Shown: positions 33,796 to 42,677 of the stretch, in pieces
Layout: each line of letters starts with the position of its first letter
Numbering within the stretch: position 1 is the first letter of the stretch
Assembly: GCF_900115955.1 (NCBI RefSeq)
Contig: NZ_FOYL01000002.1
Coordinates: forward strand, 248,001 to 312,000
DNA length: 64,000 nucleotides
Reading direction: 5' to 3'
DNA from: Lentzea waywayandensis
Lineage (GTDB): Bacteria > Actinomycetota > Actinomycetes > Mycobacteriales > Pseudonocardiaceae
Notes under the pieces: generated by a model
Told to the model about the DNA's origin: nothing
Database searches by the model: none
What the model saw: the letters and a program-made list of their open reading frames with translations, nothing else
Made by a program: the position numbers and the translations under genes

Positions 33796-34587
33796 TCAGA
33801 CGAGTTTGGCTGCGTGATCCGGCACTTCTCGCTGGAGTGTGCGAGCCGTGCGCTGGTAGCCGCTGGACGGTGGACGCGGGGGCAGCTTGATCTTCGGCGC
33901 GCTGACCTCGTGGTAGTCGATCGTGCTGAGCAGGTGGGCGATCATGTTGATCCGCGCCCGTCGCTTGTCGTCGCCTTCGACCGCGTACCAAGGGGATTCG
34001 GCCATGTCGGTGTGCACCATCATCTCGTCCTTGGCGCGCGAGTAGTCCTCCCAGCGCGTCAACGACTCGAGGTCCATCGGGGAGAGCTTCCAGCGTTTCA
34101 AGGGGTCGTCGAGGCGCTTGCGGAAGCGGCGTTCCTGTTCGGCGTCGCTGACCGAGAACCAGTACTTGCGCAGCAGGACGCCGTCCTCGACGAGCATCCG
34201 TTCGAACTGCGGGCACTGCCGGAGGAACAGCCTGTGTTCCTCCGGCGTGCAGTAACCCATCACGCGTTCGACGCCCGCGCGGTTGTACCAGCTGCGGTCC
34301 AGCAGCACGATCTCGCCCGCCGCCGGCAGATGTGCCACGTAGCGCTGGAAGTACCACTGGGTGCGTTCGCGTTCGCTGGGTGCGGGCAGCGCCACGATCC
34401 GGGCGACGCGCGGGTTGAGGTGCTCGGTGATCCGTTTGATCGCCGAGCCCTTGCCCGCCGCGTCCCTGCCCTCGAACGCCACCACGAGCCGGGCGCCGGT
34501 GGCCTTCACCCACTCCTGGAGCTTCACCAGCTCTGTCTGCAGCCGGAGCAGCTCCTGCTCGTAGACCTCGCGCCCCAGCTTGGCCAT
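33796..34587 (-). CDS. ppk2: Polyphosphate kinase 2 (PPK2 family)
   Basis: The 263-aa product has a P-loop kinase motif, VVAFEGRDAAGKGSAIKRI (about residues 36-54). The conserved LPAPSERERTQWYFQRYV is near 72-89, the lid DRSWYNRAGVE near 98-108, and WEDYSRAKDEMM near 175-186. PPK2 enzymes move phosphate between polyphosphate and nucleotides, with this class usually making NTP or NDP from polyP, a way to keep nucleotide pools when respiration stops. The gene is coupled to the ATPase by TGATG and is last in the operon running from 41036. Confidence 0.93.
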   Translation of the reverse strand: MAKLGREVYEQELLRLQTELVKLQEWVKATGARLVVAFEGRDAAGKGSAIKRITEHLNPRVARIVALPAPSERERTQWYFQRYVAHLPAAGEIVLLDRSWYNRAGVERVMGYCTPEEHRLFLRQCPQFERMLVEDGVLLRKYWFSVSDAEQERRFRKRLDDPLKRWKLSPMDLESLTRWEDYSRAKDEMMVHTDMAESPWYAVEGDDKRRARINMIAHLLSTIDYHEVSAPKIKLPPRPPSSGYQRTARTLQREVPDHAAKLV

Positions 34588-37112
34588 CAGCTGCCTTTCC
34601 CGTGACGCTGCCGCCACTTCTCCAGCTCCACGACGACGTACGCCGCCGCACTCAGCATGAAGACCACCAGCCAGGGCTGCCACCCGAGCGGTGCGGTGTG
34701 GAACAGGTCGTTCATGAACGGCACGTACGTGAGCAGCAGTTGCAGCCCCACGGTCAGTCCGACACCGACCCACAGCCAGCGGTTCGGTCCGGTGGCCGGC
34801 CGCCACTTCTCCAGGGAGCGGCAGTTGACCAGGTAGGCGATCTGGGCTCCGACGAAGACGTTCACCGCCACCGTCCGCGCGACCTCCAACGTGGCGCCCG
34901 AGGCGAGCTGCCAGCGGAACGCACCGAACGAGCACGCGAGCAGGATCGCGGAGACGAACACGATCCGGCCGACGAGCCGGCGGGTCAGCAGCGGGAGCGA
35001 CGGCGGCAGTGGCGGCCGGCTCATCACGTCCGCCTCGCGCGGTTCGAACGCCAGCGTCAGTCCCAACGCGACCGCGGTGGTCATGTTGATCCACAGGATC
35101 TGCACCGGCAGGATCGGCAACGCCGCGCCGAGCAGGATCGCCGTGAGGATCACCAGGCCCTCGGCCATGTTGGTCGGCAACGTCCAGATGATGAACTTGC
35201 GCAGGTTGTCGAAGACCGCGCGCCCTTCCTCGACGGCGGCGCGGATCGAGGCGAAGTTGTCGTCGGTCAGCACCATGTCGGCGGCCTGCTTGGCGACCTC
35301 GGTGCCGCCCTTGCCCATGGCCACGCCGATGTCCGCGCGCCGCAACGCAGGAGCGTCGTTCACGCCGTCGCCGGTCATCGCGACGACCTCGCCGGCGGCC
35401 TGGATCTCCTTGACCAGCCTCAGTTTCTCCTCGGGGGCGACGCGGGCGTGCACGTCGGTGATGCCGAACTCCGCCGCGATGGCACGGGCGGTGGCCGGGT
35501 GATCGCCGGTGATCATCTTGACCTCGATGCCCGCCGCCTGGCAGGCACGGACGGCTTCGATCGCCTCGGGCCGCGCCGGGTCGTGCATCGCGACCAGGCC
35601 GAGCAGAACCACGTTGCCCCGCAAGCCTTCCTCGGACAGCTCCGCGCCGGCCGCGCGTCCGACGGCCAGGACCCGCAGGCCGGCGGCGGACAGTTCCTCG
35701 GCTTCGGGATGGTGGTCGAGCCCCGCGAGGGCGAGGATCCGTTCGACCGCGCCCTTGACGTAGACCACGTCGTTGGCGTGCCGGGTCGCCATGAACATCC
35801 GTTCCGAGCTGAACGGCAGCACGTCCACCCGTTCCGGTACGTCGCTGTGGTCGAGCCCGGCTTTGTGCGCCGCCACGACGAGCGCGGCCTCGGTCGGATC
35901 ACCGACGGGGAGCCAGCGTCCGCCGTCCTCGACGATCCGCGCGTCGTTGCACGCGAGGCCCGCCAGCAGGCACTCGCGCAAAGCCGAGGTCGGCTCAGGC
36001 GTGATGACCCCGGCGGGCTCGTAGCCGATGCCCGAGAGCTCATGACGCGTGCTTCCCACCACGACCGCGTTGACGGTCATCGCGTTGGCGGTCAGCGTTC
36101 CGGTCTTGTCGGTGCAGATCACCGTGGTGCTGCCCAACGTCTCGACGGCGGGCAACCTGCGGATGATCGCGTTGCGCTTCGCCATCCGCGCCACGCCGAT
36201 CGCCAGCGTCACGGTGACCGCGGCGGGCAGGCCTTCCGGGATCGCTCCGACAGCGAGCGCGACGGCCGCCGTCACCATCTCCGCGAGCGGTTCGCCGCGC
36301 AGCAGGCCGACCACGACGCTGAACGCCGCGAGCCCGAGGATCACCACGGTCAGGATCTGGCTGAAGCGCGTGAGCTTGCGGGTCAACGGGGTCTGCACGG
36401 TGGTGGTCGTGCTGACCAGCCGGTGCACACGGCCGATCTCGGTGTCCGTAGCGGTCGCGACCACGACACCACGCCCGCCGCCCGCGGTCACGAGCGTGCC
36501 GGAGTAGGCCATGTTGGTCCGGTCGGCCAGCGCGGTGTCCGAGGGCAGCGCCACCGGACTCTTCGCCACCGGCAGGGACTCACCGGTCAACGCCGACTCG
36601 TCGACGCGCAGCTCCTTCGTGGTGACGAGCCGGAGATCCGCGCCGACCTGGTCGCCCGCCTCCAGCACCACCACGTCGCCCGGCACGAGCTCCGCGGACG
36701 GAACCCGTGCGGTGAGACCGTCGCGCACGACGGTCACCTGGGTGCGCACCATCGCCGTCAAGGCGTCCAGCGCGCGTTCGGCACGCGCCTCCTGGATGAA
36801 CCCGATGACGGCGTTGACCACGACGACACCGAACACCACGGAGGCGTCCACGATCTCGCCGAGTGCGGCGGTGATGCCCGCGGCTACCAGCAGCACGTAG
36901 ATGAGCGGATGGTGCAGCTGTCCGAGCAGCCGCACCACCCAGCTCTGCCCGCGCTGGGCGGGCAGCTCGTTCGGGCCGAGCGCGGCCAGCCGGTCCCGCC
37001 ACTGGTCGGTGGTGAGTCCGGCGGCCTCGTCGGTCTCCGCCATCAGGACGACCTCGGCCACCGGCAGTCCGTGGTGGACGACGTCCTCGCGGTCAGCAGT
37101 GCTCAGCGGCAT
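34587..37112 (-). CDS. P-type cation-transporting ATPase (CtpF-like)
   Basis: The 841-aa product has an N-terminal cation-ATPase domain (RDRLAALGPNELPAQ near residues 38-53) and helices near 65-110. The actuator TGES is near 177, the phosphorylation motif CTDKTGTLTANAM near 325, the PEGLP ion-site motif near 283, hinge MTGDGVNDAPALRRADIG near 577-594, and several C-terminal helices. It matches type-II (Ca2+-like) ATPases such as DosR-induced CtpF of M. tuberculosis. The ion cannot be fixed from sequence. It overlaps the upstream CBS gene by 20 bases and sits in the usp-acs-usp-cbs-ATPase-ppk2 operon. Confidence 0.93.
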   Translation of the reverse strand: MPLSTADREDVVHHGLPVAEVVLMAETDEAAGLTTDQWRDRLAALGPNELPAQRGQSWVVRLLGQLHHPLIYVLLVAAGITAALGEIVDASVVFGVVVVNAVIGFIQEARAERALDALTAMVRTQVTVVRDGLTARVPSAELVPGDVVVLEAGDQVGADLRLVTTKELRVDESALTGESLPVAKSPVALPSDTALADRTNMAYSGTLVTAGGGRGVVVATATDTEIGRVHRLVSTTTTVQTPLTRKLTRFSQILTVVILGLAAFSVVVGLLRGEPLAEMVTAAVALAVGAIPEGLPAAVTVTLAIGVARMAKRNAIIRRLPAVETLGSTTVICTDKTGTLTANAMTVNAVVVGSTRHELSGIGYEPAGVITPEPTSALRECLLAGLACNDARIVEDGGRWLPVGDPTEAALVVAAHKAGLDHSDVPERVDVLPFSSERMFMATRHANDVVYVKGAVERILALAGLDHHPEAEELSAAGLRVLAVGRAAGAELSEEGLRGNVVLLGLVAMHDPARPEAIEAVRACQAAGIEVKMITGDHPATARAIAAEFGITDVHARVAPEEKLRLVKEIQAAGEVVAMTGDGVNDAPALRRADIGVAMGKGGTEVAKQAADMVLTDDNFASIRAAVEEGRAVFDNLRKFIIWTLPTNMAEGLVILTAILLGAALPILPVQILWINMTTAVALGLTLAFEPREADVMSRPPLPPSLPLLTRRLVGRIVFVSAILLACSFGAFRWQLASGATLEVARTVAVNVFVGAQIAYLVNCRSLEKWRPATGPNRWLWVGVGLTVGLQLLLTYVPFMNDLFHTAPLGWQPWLVVFMLSAAAYVVVELEKWRQRHGKGS

Positions 37113-37488
37113 GGCCCACTCGCAGGTGCGGGTCGTCGTGGCTGATGGCCCGCAGCACGTCGAGCCGGGTGACCACGCCGATGACCCGGCCGTCGTCGAG
37201 CACCGGCACGCAGAGGACCTCGTAGCGGGTCATCGCCTCGAAGAGCGCCGCCACGTCGAACTCCGGCCCGACCGTCAGCGCCGGCTGCGACATGACCTGC
37301 TCCACCTTGGGCGAGTCGTCCTCGCCACGGCGGCAACCGGCTTTGGTGACCACGGCGACGAACACGTTCCCGTCGACGACGGGCAGCATCGTCAGGCCGA
37401 AGTCGTCCATCAGCCCCTCAGCGTGGCGGGCGAAGTCACGCGGTCCGACCGTGACGAGCGGCCGGACCATCGCCTCGACGGCCTTCAT
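37093..37488 (-). CDS. Two-CBS-domain protein
   Basis: The 131-aa product has CBS 1 at about residues 3-50 (AMVRPLVTVGPRDFARHAEG, LTMLPVVDG) and CBS 2 at about 66-118 (VMSQPALTVGPEFDVAALFE, VLCVPVLDDGRVIGVVTRLD). The length resembles the DosR-regulated Rv2626c. It probably senses adenine nucleotides and may modulate the ATPase encoded immediately downstream, with which it overlaps by 20 bases. The start overlaps the upstream USP stop by ATGA. Confidence 0.87.
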   Translation of the reverse strand: MKAVEAMVRPLVTVGPRDFARHAEGLMDDFGLTMLPVVDGNVFVAVVTKAGCRRGEDDSPKVEQVMSQPALTVGPEFDVAALFEAMTRYEVLCVPVLDDGRVIGVVTRLDVLRAISHDDPHLRVGHAAEHC

Positions 37489-37934
37489 CGCGTGGTCTCA
37501 GCGAGTTCGCGGTCGTTCACCGGGATGACGACGATCGGCGCGTGCGCGTGCCGCACGACGTGCATGCTCGTCGAGCCCAGGACGATCTGGCGGATCCGGT
37601 GTCCGGTGTGCGAGGCGACGACCAGCATCGCGGCGCCCTCCGAGGCCTTCTCGAGCGTCTCGGCAGCGTCGCCGCGCAGGCTCTTGCGGACGATCTCGGG
37701 CAGGTCCTGGCGCTGTTCCGACGCCTTCAGCACCGCCTTCTCGATCAGTGCCGCCGACTCGGCCCGCACGCGCTGCTCGGTGGTCTCGGTCCAGTCGGCG
37801 AGTGCCTCGAAGGCCCAGGCGTGCACGACGTGCAGCGGGCATCCGCGCACGACCGCCTCGTCCAACGCCCATTCCAGCGCTCGGTCCGACGCGGGCGTTC
37901 CGTCGATGCCCACCACGATCGGCTTGGTGCTCAT
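37485..37934 (-). CDS. Universal stress protein, single domain
   Basis: The 149-aa product has the N-terminal VVGIDGTPASDRALEWALDEA (about residues 7-27) and C-terminal ATP-loop VASHTGHRIRQIVLGSTSMHVVRHAHAPIVVIP (about 106-138, quoted in part: G-x2-x-x9-GST). It keeps the ATP-binding pattern G-2x-x-9x-GS. USPs in DosR regulons (for example Rv2623) bind ATP and slow growth. AGAGGAG lies before ATG 37934. It is 24 bases downstream of the acyl-CoA synthetase gene in the same operon. Confidence 0.9.
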   Translation of the reverse strand: MSTKPIVVGIDGTPASDRALEWALDEAVVRGCPLHVVHAWAFEALADWTETTEQRVRAESAALIEKAVLKASEQRQDLPEIVRKSLRGDAAETLEKASEGAAMLVVASHTGHRIRQIVLGSTSMHVVRHAHAPIVVIPVNDRELAETTR

Positions 37935-37959
37935 GGCTTTTCTCCTCTGGTTCGCGTTG

Positions 37960-40536
37960 TCAGGTGGTGCGCAGGCGGCGCAGGAACGGGTCGGTGTGCT
38001 GGGCGGGCGCGACGCGTACGCGTGCGTCGACGACCACGCATCCCGTGTCCGTCAGCACCAGGGGGTTGATGTCGAGCTCGACGATCTCGGGCAGTGCTCC
38101 GGCCAGTTCGGCGACTCGGAGCAGGACTTCCCGGACGGCGTCCTCGTTGGTATCGGCGAGCACGTGGCCCGCGGTGCGGAAGCCGTGCAGCAGGTCGTCG
38201 GCGTCCGCTGTGGACAGTGGCGCGAGAGCCGCGGCGCGGTCGTCGAGCAGATCGGTGTCCACGCCGCCGAGGCCGGTGACCACGAGCGGTCCGAACTTCT
38301 CGTCGGTGACGACGCCGACCAGCAGTTCCCGGCCGCCAGACGCCATCGGCTGCACGAACACGCCGCGCAACCGGTCGCCGAACTTCTCCTGGAACGCGCG
38401 GAAGGCTTCCGCCACACCGCCCGCGTCGGTGACGCCGAGTTCCACGCCACCTCCCTTGCTCTTGTGCAGCAGGTCGTCGGCCACCGCTTTGAGTGCGACC
38501 GGAGCGTCGTAGGCCTGTTGCGCCGCCACCGCGTGCTCCTCGGTCGTCGCGAGCGTTCCGCCCAGCACGGGGAGCCCGAACGTGTTCAGCAGCGCCATCA
38601 CCTGGTCCGGAGGCAGCCAGCCCTCTTCCTTGGCCACGATGGCCTTCGCGGTGTCGAGGTCGATCCGGTTCAGGCGGGCGAACTCCCTCGGGCGGGCCAG
38701 CCAGTCCGCCCGCTCGACCAGTCGTGCCAGCGCCGCAGCGGCGCGGGCGGGTTCGGCGTAGCAGGGCACCTCACCCGCGAGCCGTTCGGTTTGGCCGGTG
38801 CGCACCGCGAGCACGGGTTTGCCTTCGACGTTGTGCACGCCGCCCGTGGGTTCGCCGAGTGCGGTCGGCACCGTCACGGTGATCACGGAGTCGACCGCGG
38901 GGTCCGCGCCGATGATGTCGAGGCAGCGGGCGAAGGTCTTCTCGTCGACGACCGCGGTGGTGTCGACCGGGTTCTGCAGACTGGCCGTCTGAGGAACGAG
39001 CTGCGCCAACGCCTTGCGGGTCTCCTCACCGAGTACGGCCATGTGCAGGCCTTGGCGTACACAGGCATCCGCGGCCAGCACGCCGAGTCCTCCGGCGTTG
39101 CTCAGCACCGCCACCGACCGTCCACCTGGGAGTGGCTGCCAGCTCAGGGCCATCACGGCGTCGGTCAGTTCCGGCACGCTGTCGACCGCGATCACGCCCG
39201 CCTGCCGGAACAGCGCGTCCCTGGTGACCGACGGCGTCGCGGTCGAGGCGGTGTGCGAGGCGGCGGCGCGCTGGCCGGCTTCGCTGGTGGCCGCGCGGAT
39301 GGCCAGCACCGGTTTGGTCGCGGCGACGCGGCGAGCGATGCGGGCGAACTTGCGCGGGTTGCCGAAGGACTCGAGGTACAGCGCGATGATCCGGGTGTCC
39401 TGGTCGTGCTCCCACCACATCATCAGGTCGTTGCTGCTGATGTCGAGCTTGTCGCCGGTGGAGACGAGGTTCGACAGTCCGAGACCGAGCCGGCGCAGTT
39501 CTTCCTGCACGCCGATCGCGATACCGCCGGACTGGGTGATCAGCCCGATGTGGCCGGCGAGCGTGCTGTGCGCCGCGAAGGTCGCGTTCATCCGCACACC
39601 GGGCGAACTGGTCGACACGCCGAGGCAGTTCGGCCCGACGAGCCGCATGCCGTGCGCACGAACCGCGTTCAGCAGCTCTTCCGCGTTGACACCGGACGAG
39701 ATGACGACCAAGGCCCGCACGCCGCGGCGACCGCATTCCTCGGCGACTGCGGGAACGGCCTTCGCCGGCACGCAGAGCACCGCCAGCTCGGGTGCCTCCG
39801 GCAGTTCGTTCACCGAGGCGTAGCAGTCGACCCCGGCCACGGACTTCGCGTGCGGGTTGACCGCGTACAGGTCGCCGGTGAAGTCGCCCTCGGCGAGGTT
39901 GTGCAGGACGGCGTGGCCCACCGAGTCCGGTGACCGTCCGGCGCCGATCACGGCGATCGAGGTGGGGCGCAGCACGTGGGTGAGGCTCGCGACGTCGGCG
40001 CGCGACTCCCGTTCGCTGATCACGTCGAGGTAGTGGTCGCCGGGCTCGAGGACGAGCTCGACGAAGATGATCTCGCCGTCGGGCACGATCGAGGTGACGA
40101 GGCCCATGCTGGTGAACACGCGCAGCATCCGGCCGTTGATCGTGAGCACGTCGGCGGTGAACCGCCGGACGCCGCGGCTGCGTGCCAGCGACGCCAGGTG
40201 CTCCAGCAGCAGCGTCCCGACGCCGTGGGCCTGCTCGGCGTGCGACACGACCAGCGCGACCTCCGCGAAGTCCGTCTCCCGCACCACCACGTAGCTCGCA
40301 GCCCCCAGCAGCCGGTCGTCGCGGTAGGCGCCGAGCACCACGTGGTGCGGGGAGTCCGGCGAGACCATCCGCTCGACGAAGTCCTCCAGCTGCCGCGGCG
40401 ACGTGCTGAAGAACCTGAGGTACTGGTCCTCGATCGGCAGTCCGCGGTGCAGTGCGAGCAGGGCCGAGACGTCGTCCGGCCCCAGTTCGCGCACCGTGAC
40501 GACCGAGCCGTCCGTCAGCAACGCCGCCGCGTTCAC
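37960..40536 (-). CDS. GNAT acetyltransferase fused to ADP-forming acyl-CoA synthetase
   Basis: The 858-aa product starts at GTG 40536, overlapping the upstream USP stop. A GNAT domain is at about residues 1-155 (VALVVSHAEQAHGVGTLLLE). It is followed by a CoA-binding domain (about 180-275, IAVIGAGRSPDSVGHAV), a succinyl-CoA-ligase-like domain (LITQSGGIAIGVQEE), and a C-terminal ATP-grasp (about 640-858). Protein acetyltransferases of the Pat type have this pair of modules but usually the reverse order and no catalytic His. Here the SHT motif retains His428, equivalent to the phospho-His of true ADP-forming synthetases. It may therefore make acetate + ATP from acetyl-CoA as well as acetylate proteins. 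Confidence 0.85.
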   Translation of the reverse strand: MNAAALLTDGSVVTVRELGPDDVSALLALHRGLPIEDQYLRFFSTSPRQLEDFVERMVSPDSPHHVVLGAYRDDRLLGAASYVVVRETDFAEVALVVSHAEQAHGVGTLLLEHLASLARSRGVRRFTADVLTINGRMLRVFTSMGLVTSIVPDGEIIFVELVLEPGDHYLDVISERESRADVASLTHVLRPTSIAVIGAGRSPDSVGHAVLHNLAEGDFTGDLYAVNPHAKSVAGVDCYASVNELPEAPELAVLCVPAKAVPAVAEECGRRGVRALVVISSGVNAEELLNAVRAHGMRLVGPNCLGVSTSSPGVRMNATFAAHSTLAGHIGLITQSGGIAIGVQEELRRLGLGLSNLVSTGDKLDISSNDLMMWWEHDQDTRIIALYLESFGNPRKFARIARRVAATKPVLAIRAATSEAGQRAAASHTASTATPSVTRDALFRQAGVIAVDSVPELTDAVMALSWQPLPGGRSVAVLSNAGGLGVLAADACVRQGLHMAVLGEETRKALAQLVPQTASLQNPVDTTAVVDEKTFARCLDIIGADPAVDSVITVTVPTALGEPTGGVHNVEGKPVLAVRTGQTERLAGEVPCYAEPARAAAALARLVERADWLARPREFARLNRIDLDTAKAIVAKEEGWLPPDQVMALLNTFGLPVLGGTLATTEEHAVAAQQAYDAPVALKAVADDLLHKSKGGGVELGVTDAGGVAEAFRAFQEKFGDRLRGVFVQPMASGGRELLVGVVTDEKFGPLVVTGLGGVDTDLLDDRAAALAPLSTADADDLLHGFRTAGHVLADTNEDAVREVLLRVAELAGALPEIVELDINPLVLTDTGCVVVDARVRVAPAQHTDPFLRRLRTT

Positions 40537-41036
40537 AGCAGCGGTCCGGGCGTCAGCGGTGCGGCCGCGGCAGCCAGCGTGTGCTCCTTCTTGACCTTCG
40601 GTTCGCGGATGACGACGACCGGGCACGCGGCGTGGTGCACGCAGTACGAGCTGACCGAGCCGAGGATGATCTCGGCCACCGTGTTGTGCCCGCGGCTGCC
40701 GACCACGAGCAGTTCCGCCTCCTCCGACGCCTTGGTGAGCGCGTCCCTGGGGTCGCCCTCGACCAGGATCCGGCGGATCTCCACGCCCTCGAACCCGTGC
40801 ACCGCACCGTCGAGCGCCTTCTGCGCCGCGTCTTTCATCGCCTGCGGGGACAACGCCATCAGGACCTCGGCGGGCACCGGCCCGATCATCCCGCCGTAGT
40901 CCGGGTGCCACGCCGTGATCACGTCGACCGGGCACCCGCGCCGGCGAGCGTCCTCCACGGCCCACCGCAACGCGGACTGTGCGGCCGGTGATCCGTCAAT
41001 ACCGACCACCACGGGCCGGGTCTCGTTCTCGCTCAT
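40533..41036 (-). CDS. Universal stress protein, single domain
   Basis: The 167-aa product has start motif VVVGIDGSPAAQSALRWAVEDARRR and a complete ATP-binding signature GSRGHNTVAEIILGSVS (about residues 119-135), followed by CPVVVIRE and an Ala/Pro-rich tail. It is the first gene of a six-gene minus-strand operon (usp, GNAT-acyl-CoA synthetase, usp, cbs, ATPase, ppk2). A perfect DevR-type box (41096-41109) predicts transcription from about 41060, 24 bases before ATG 41036 with GGAAGG. Confidence 0.92.
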   Translation of the reverse strand: MSENETRPVVVGIDGSPAAQSALRWAVEDARRRGCPVDVITAWHPDYGGMIGPVPAEVLMALSPQAMKDAAQKALDGAVHGFEGVEIRRILVEGDPRDALTKASEEAELLVVGSRGHNTVAEIILGSVSSYCVHHAACPVVVIREPKVKKEHTLAAAAAPLTPGPLL

Positions 41037-41095
41037 GTACTTGAGCCTTCCGGTCCGCGCCGCGGCCGGTGAGTGCCCGCGGTCCCGCGCCGTTC

Positions 41096-41109
41096 GGGAC
41101 CTTCGTCCC
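41096..41109 (-). promoter_or_regulatory. Perfect DevR/DosR-type box driving the six-gene operon
   Basis: GGGAC-CTTC-GTCCC, an exact match to the symmetric core GGGAC-N4-GTCCC. Its centre lies 66 bp before the USP start. Confidence 0.8.
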
Positions 41110-41113
41110 CGGC

Positions 41114-42328
41114 CTACCAGGCCATGCCGAGCCCGACCGCGACGACGACCGGCGCGAGCCACGCGGCGAGCCGCAGCGCGAACCGCGGCCCGCCGGCCAC
41201 CGTGGCCAGCACGAGCTTCACCACGGTGTTCGTGGCCAGTGCCGCACCACATGCCAGCACCGCGATGTGCACCGAAATCGACTGCGGCGCAAGCGAAGCG
41301 GCCGCGATCGCCGCGGCGTGCGCGTCCGCCAGCCCGCCCAGCGCTCCGGCCGCCACCACTCCCCCGCCGCCGAGCCACTCGGCCGCCGCGCGGGTGATCA
41401 CGAGGAACAACACCAGGATCGCGGCCAGCGAGAGCGCCGCCTTGAGCGACATCGGCCTGCTCACCACGGGCTCGTCGTTCTCCGCTTCCGCGGGCTTGGT
41501 GCGCCAGACGAGCCACGCCACCTCGGCCAGAAGCACCACCGCGCCCGCTCCGATCGCGGGCAGGAGTCTCAGCGCGACGGGCGGACTCGCGATGGCGGTC
41601 ACCGCGACGATCTGCGCCAGCGTGGCCAGGTTGACCGCCACCGCGCCGGGAAACACCGCCGCGCCAACGGTTCGGTACTTGCGCGCCATCACCGCGGTCG
41701 TCGCCGAGCCGGACACGAACCCGCCCGCGAACCCCGTCACCAGCAGGCCCCAGCGCTCGCCGAACGCGCGCGCCGCGACGTAGCCGGCCCAGCCGATGAC
41801 CGTGACGGCGATGACCAGCCACCACACGCGGGCGGGGTTGAGCACGCCGTACGGGCCGAGCGGCCGGTTGGGCAGCAACGGCAGCACGACGAACGCGACG
41901 ACGAACAGGATCATGGCGTCACGCACGTCCTGGTCGCTCACCACCTTGCGGGCGAACTGGTGCAACGGCCGTTTGGCCGCCAGCAACGCGGCAGCGGCGA
42001 CACCCACGGGCACCGCGAGTTCGGGCCGATGCCAGGCGAGCGCGCCCAGCAGGAACGTGGCGATGGCCGCGATCTCGGTCGTGGCACCCGGCTCGGAACT
42101 GCTCAGGTACCAGGCGATGACGAGCGCGGCGACGGCGCCGAGTGCGACACCCAGCGCGACCGGTGACAGCGCCGCACTCACCGCACCGGCCAGGGCGATC
42201 AGCGGGAACGTCCGCGAGCCCGCGGGCCGGCTGGAGTTGTCCGCGTTGTCGTGCTCGCGCTCGACGCCGAGCAGCAACCCGATCGCGAGCGCCGTCGCGA
42301 GATGGCCGAGCGCGACAACGGTGTCCAC
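41114..42328 (-). CDS. MgtC/SapB and DUF4010 family membrane protein
   Basis: The 404-aa product has about eleven hydrophobic segments. The N-terminal block ATALAIGLLLGVEREH (about residues 11-26) is the MgtC/SapB signature and the C-terminal half is DUF4010. MgtC-type proteins help survival under Mg2+ limitation or acid by acting on ATP synthase or ion balance; the DUF4010 fusion has no defined role. The start is GTG 42328. It is on the same strand as, and 4 bases downstream of, the DUF1918 gene, and ends only 77 bases before the downstream USP start. Confidence 0.85.
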   Translation of the reverse strand: MDTVVALGHLATALAIGLLLGVEREHDNADNSSRPAGSRTFPLIALAGAVSAALSPVALGVALGAVAALVIAWYLSSSEPGATTEIAAIATFLLGALAWHRPELAVPVGVAAAALLAAKRPLHQFARKVVSDQDVRDAMILFVVAFVVLPLLPNRPLGPYGVLNPARVWWLVIAVTVIGWAGYVAARAFGERWGLLVTGFAGGFVSGSATTAVMARKYRTVGAAVFPGAVAVNLATLAQIVAVTAIASPPVALRLLPAIGAGAVVLLAEVAWLVWRTKPAEAENDEPVVSRPMSLKAALSLAAILVLFLVITRAAAEWLGGGGVVAAGALGGLADAHAAAIAAASLAPQSISVHIAVLACGAALATNTVVKLVLATVAGGPRFALRLAAWLAPVVVAVGLGMAW

Positions 42329-42332
42329 GAGC

Positions 42333-42530
42333 TCAGCCCGCGTGGAGGCGCGCGGCCTCGTCTTCGGCCGTGACGACGTGCGTGTCCGGGCCGGGGAACA
42401 CCAACGTCTCGTGTTCGGTGTCCAGCCACCGCACGAGGTACGGAGGTCTGCCGTCCTCGTGCTTGACCGCCGTGATCCGTCCGCGCCGCCCGCCGGGGTC
42501 TACCAGCCAGTCGCCCCTTTTCGCCTTCAT
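42333..42530 (-). CDS. DUF1918 small protein
   Basis: The 65-aa product begins MKAKRGDWLVDPGGRRGRI, the standard opening of DUF1918, and has the conserved PYLVRWLDTEHETLVFPGPD (about residues 30-49). The family is a small SH3-like beta-barrel, common in actinobacteria and often close to stress genes; its function is unknown. ATG 42530 has GGAGGACACG upstream. It probably forms an operon with the MgtC/DUF4010 gene and is divergent from a USP gene with a DevR-type box between them. Confidence 0.87.
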   Translation of the reverse strand: MKAKRGDWLVDPGGRRGRITAVKHEDGRPPYLVRWLDTEHETLVFPGPDTHVVTAEDEAARLHAG

Positions 42531-42611
42531 CGTGTCCTCCATCCGATGGATCTGATCCGAGGATTCGCCACGCGCGTGCGCGTCAGCAGTGCGGATGGAC
42601 TCGCCTGGCTC

Positions 42612-42625
42612 GTGACATTGGTCCC
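42612..42625 (+). promoter_or_regulatory. DevR/DosR-type box between the DUF1918 and USP genes
   Basis: GTGAC-ATTG-GTCCC, a 9-of-10 match to the core. A centre near -42 predicts transcription at about 42661, 17 bases before ATG 42678 with a GGGAGC site. Confidence 0.65.
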
Positions 42626-42677
42626 TGACAGCTGTCGCTTCAGAGCCCCACGCTGGTTCCGAGTGATGGGAGCAGCC

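Noticed and set aside
34602-37145. A very long plus-strand open frame opposite the P-type ATPase
   Set aside because: It is the antisense shadow of a high-GC gene; the translation is Arg/His/Asp-rich with no family motifs, while the minus strand encodes a clear ATPase.
36901-39933. A 1010-codon plus-strand open frame across the CBS, USP and acyl-CoA synthetase genes
   Set aside because: It crosses three well-supported genes on the other strand and has shadow-like composition.
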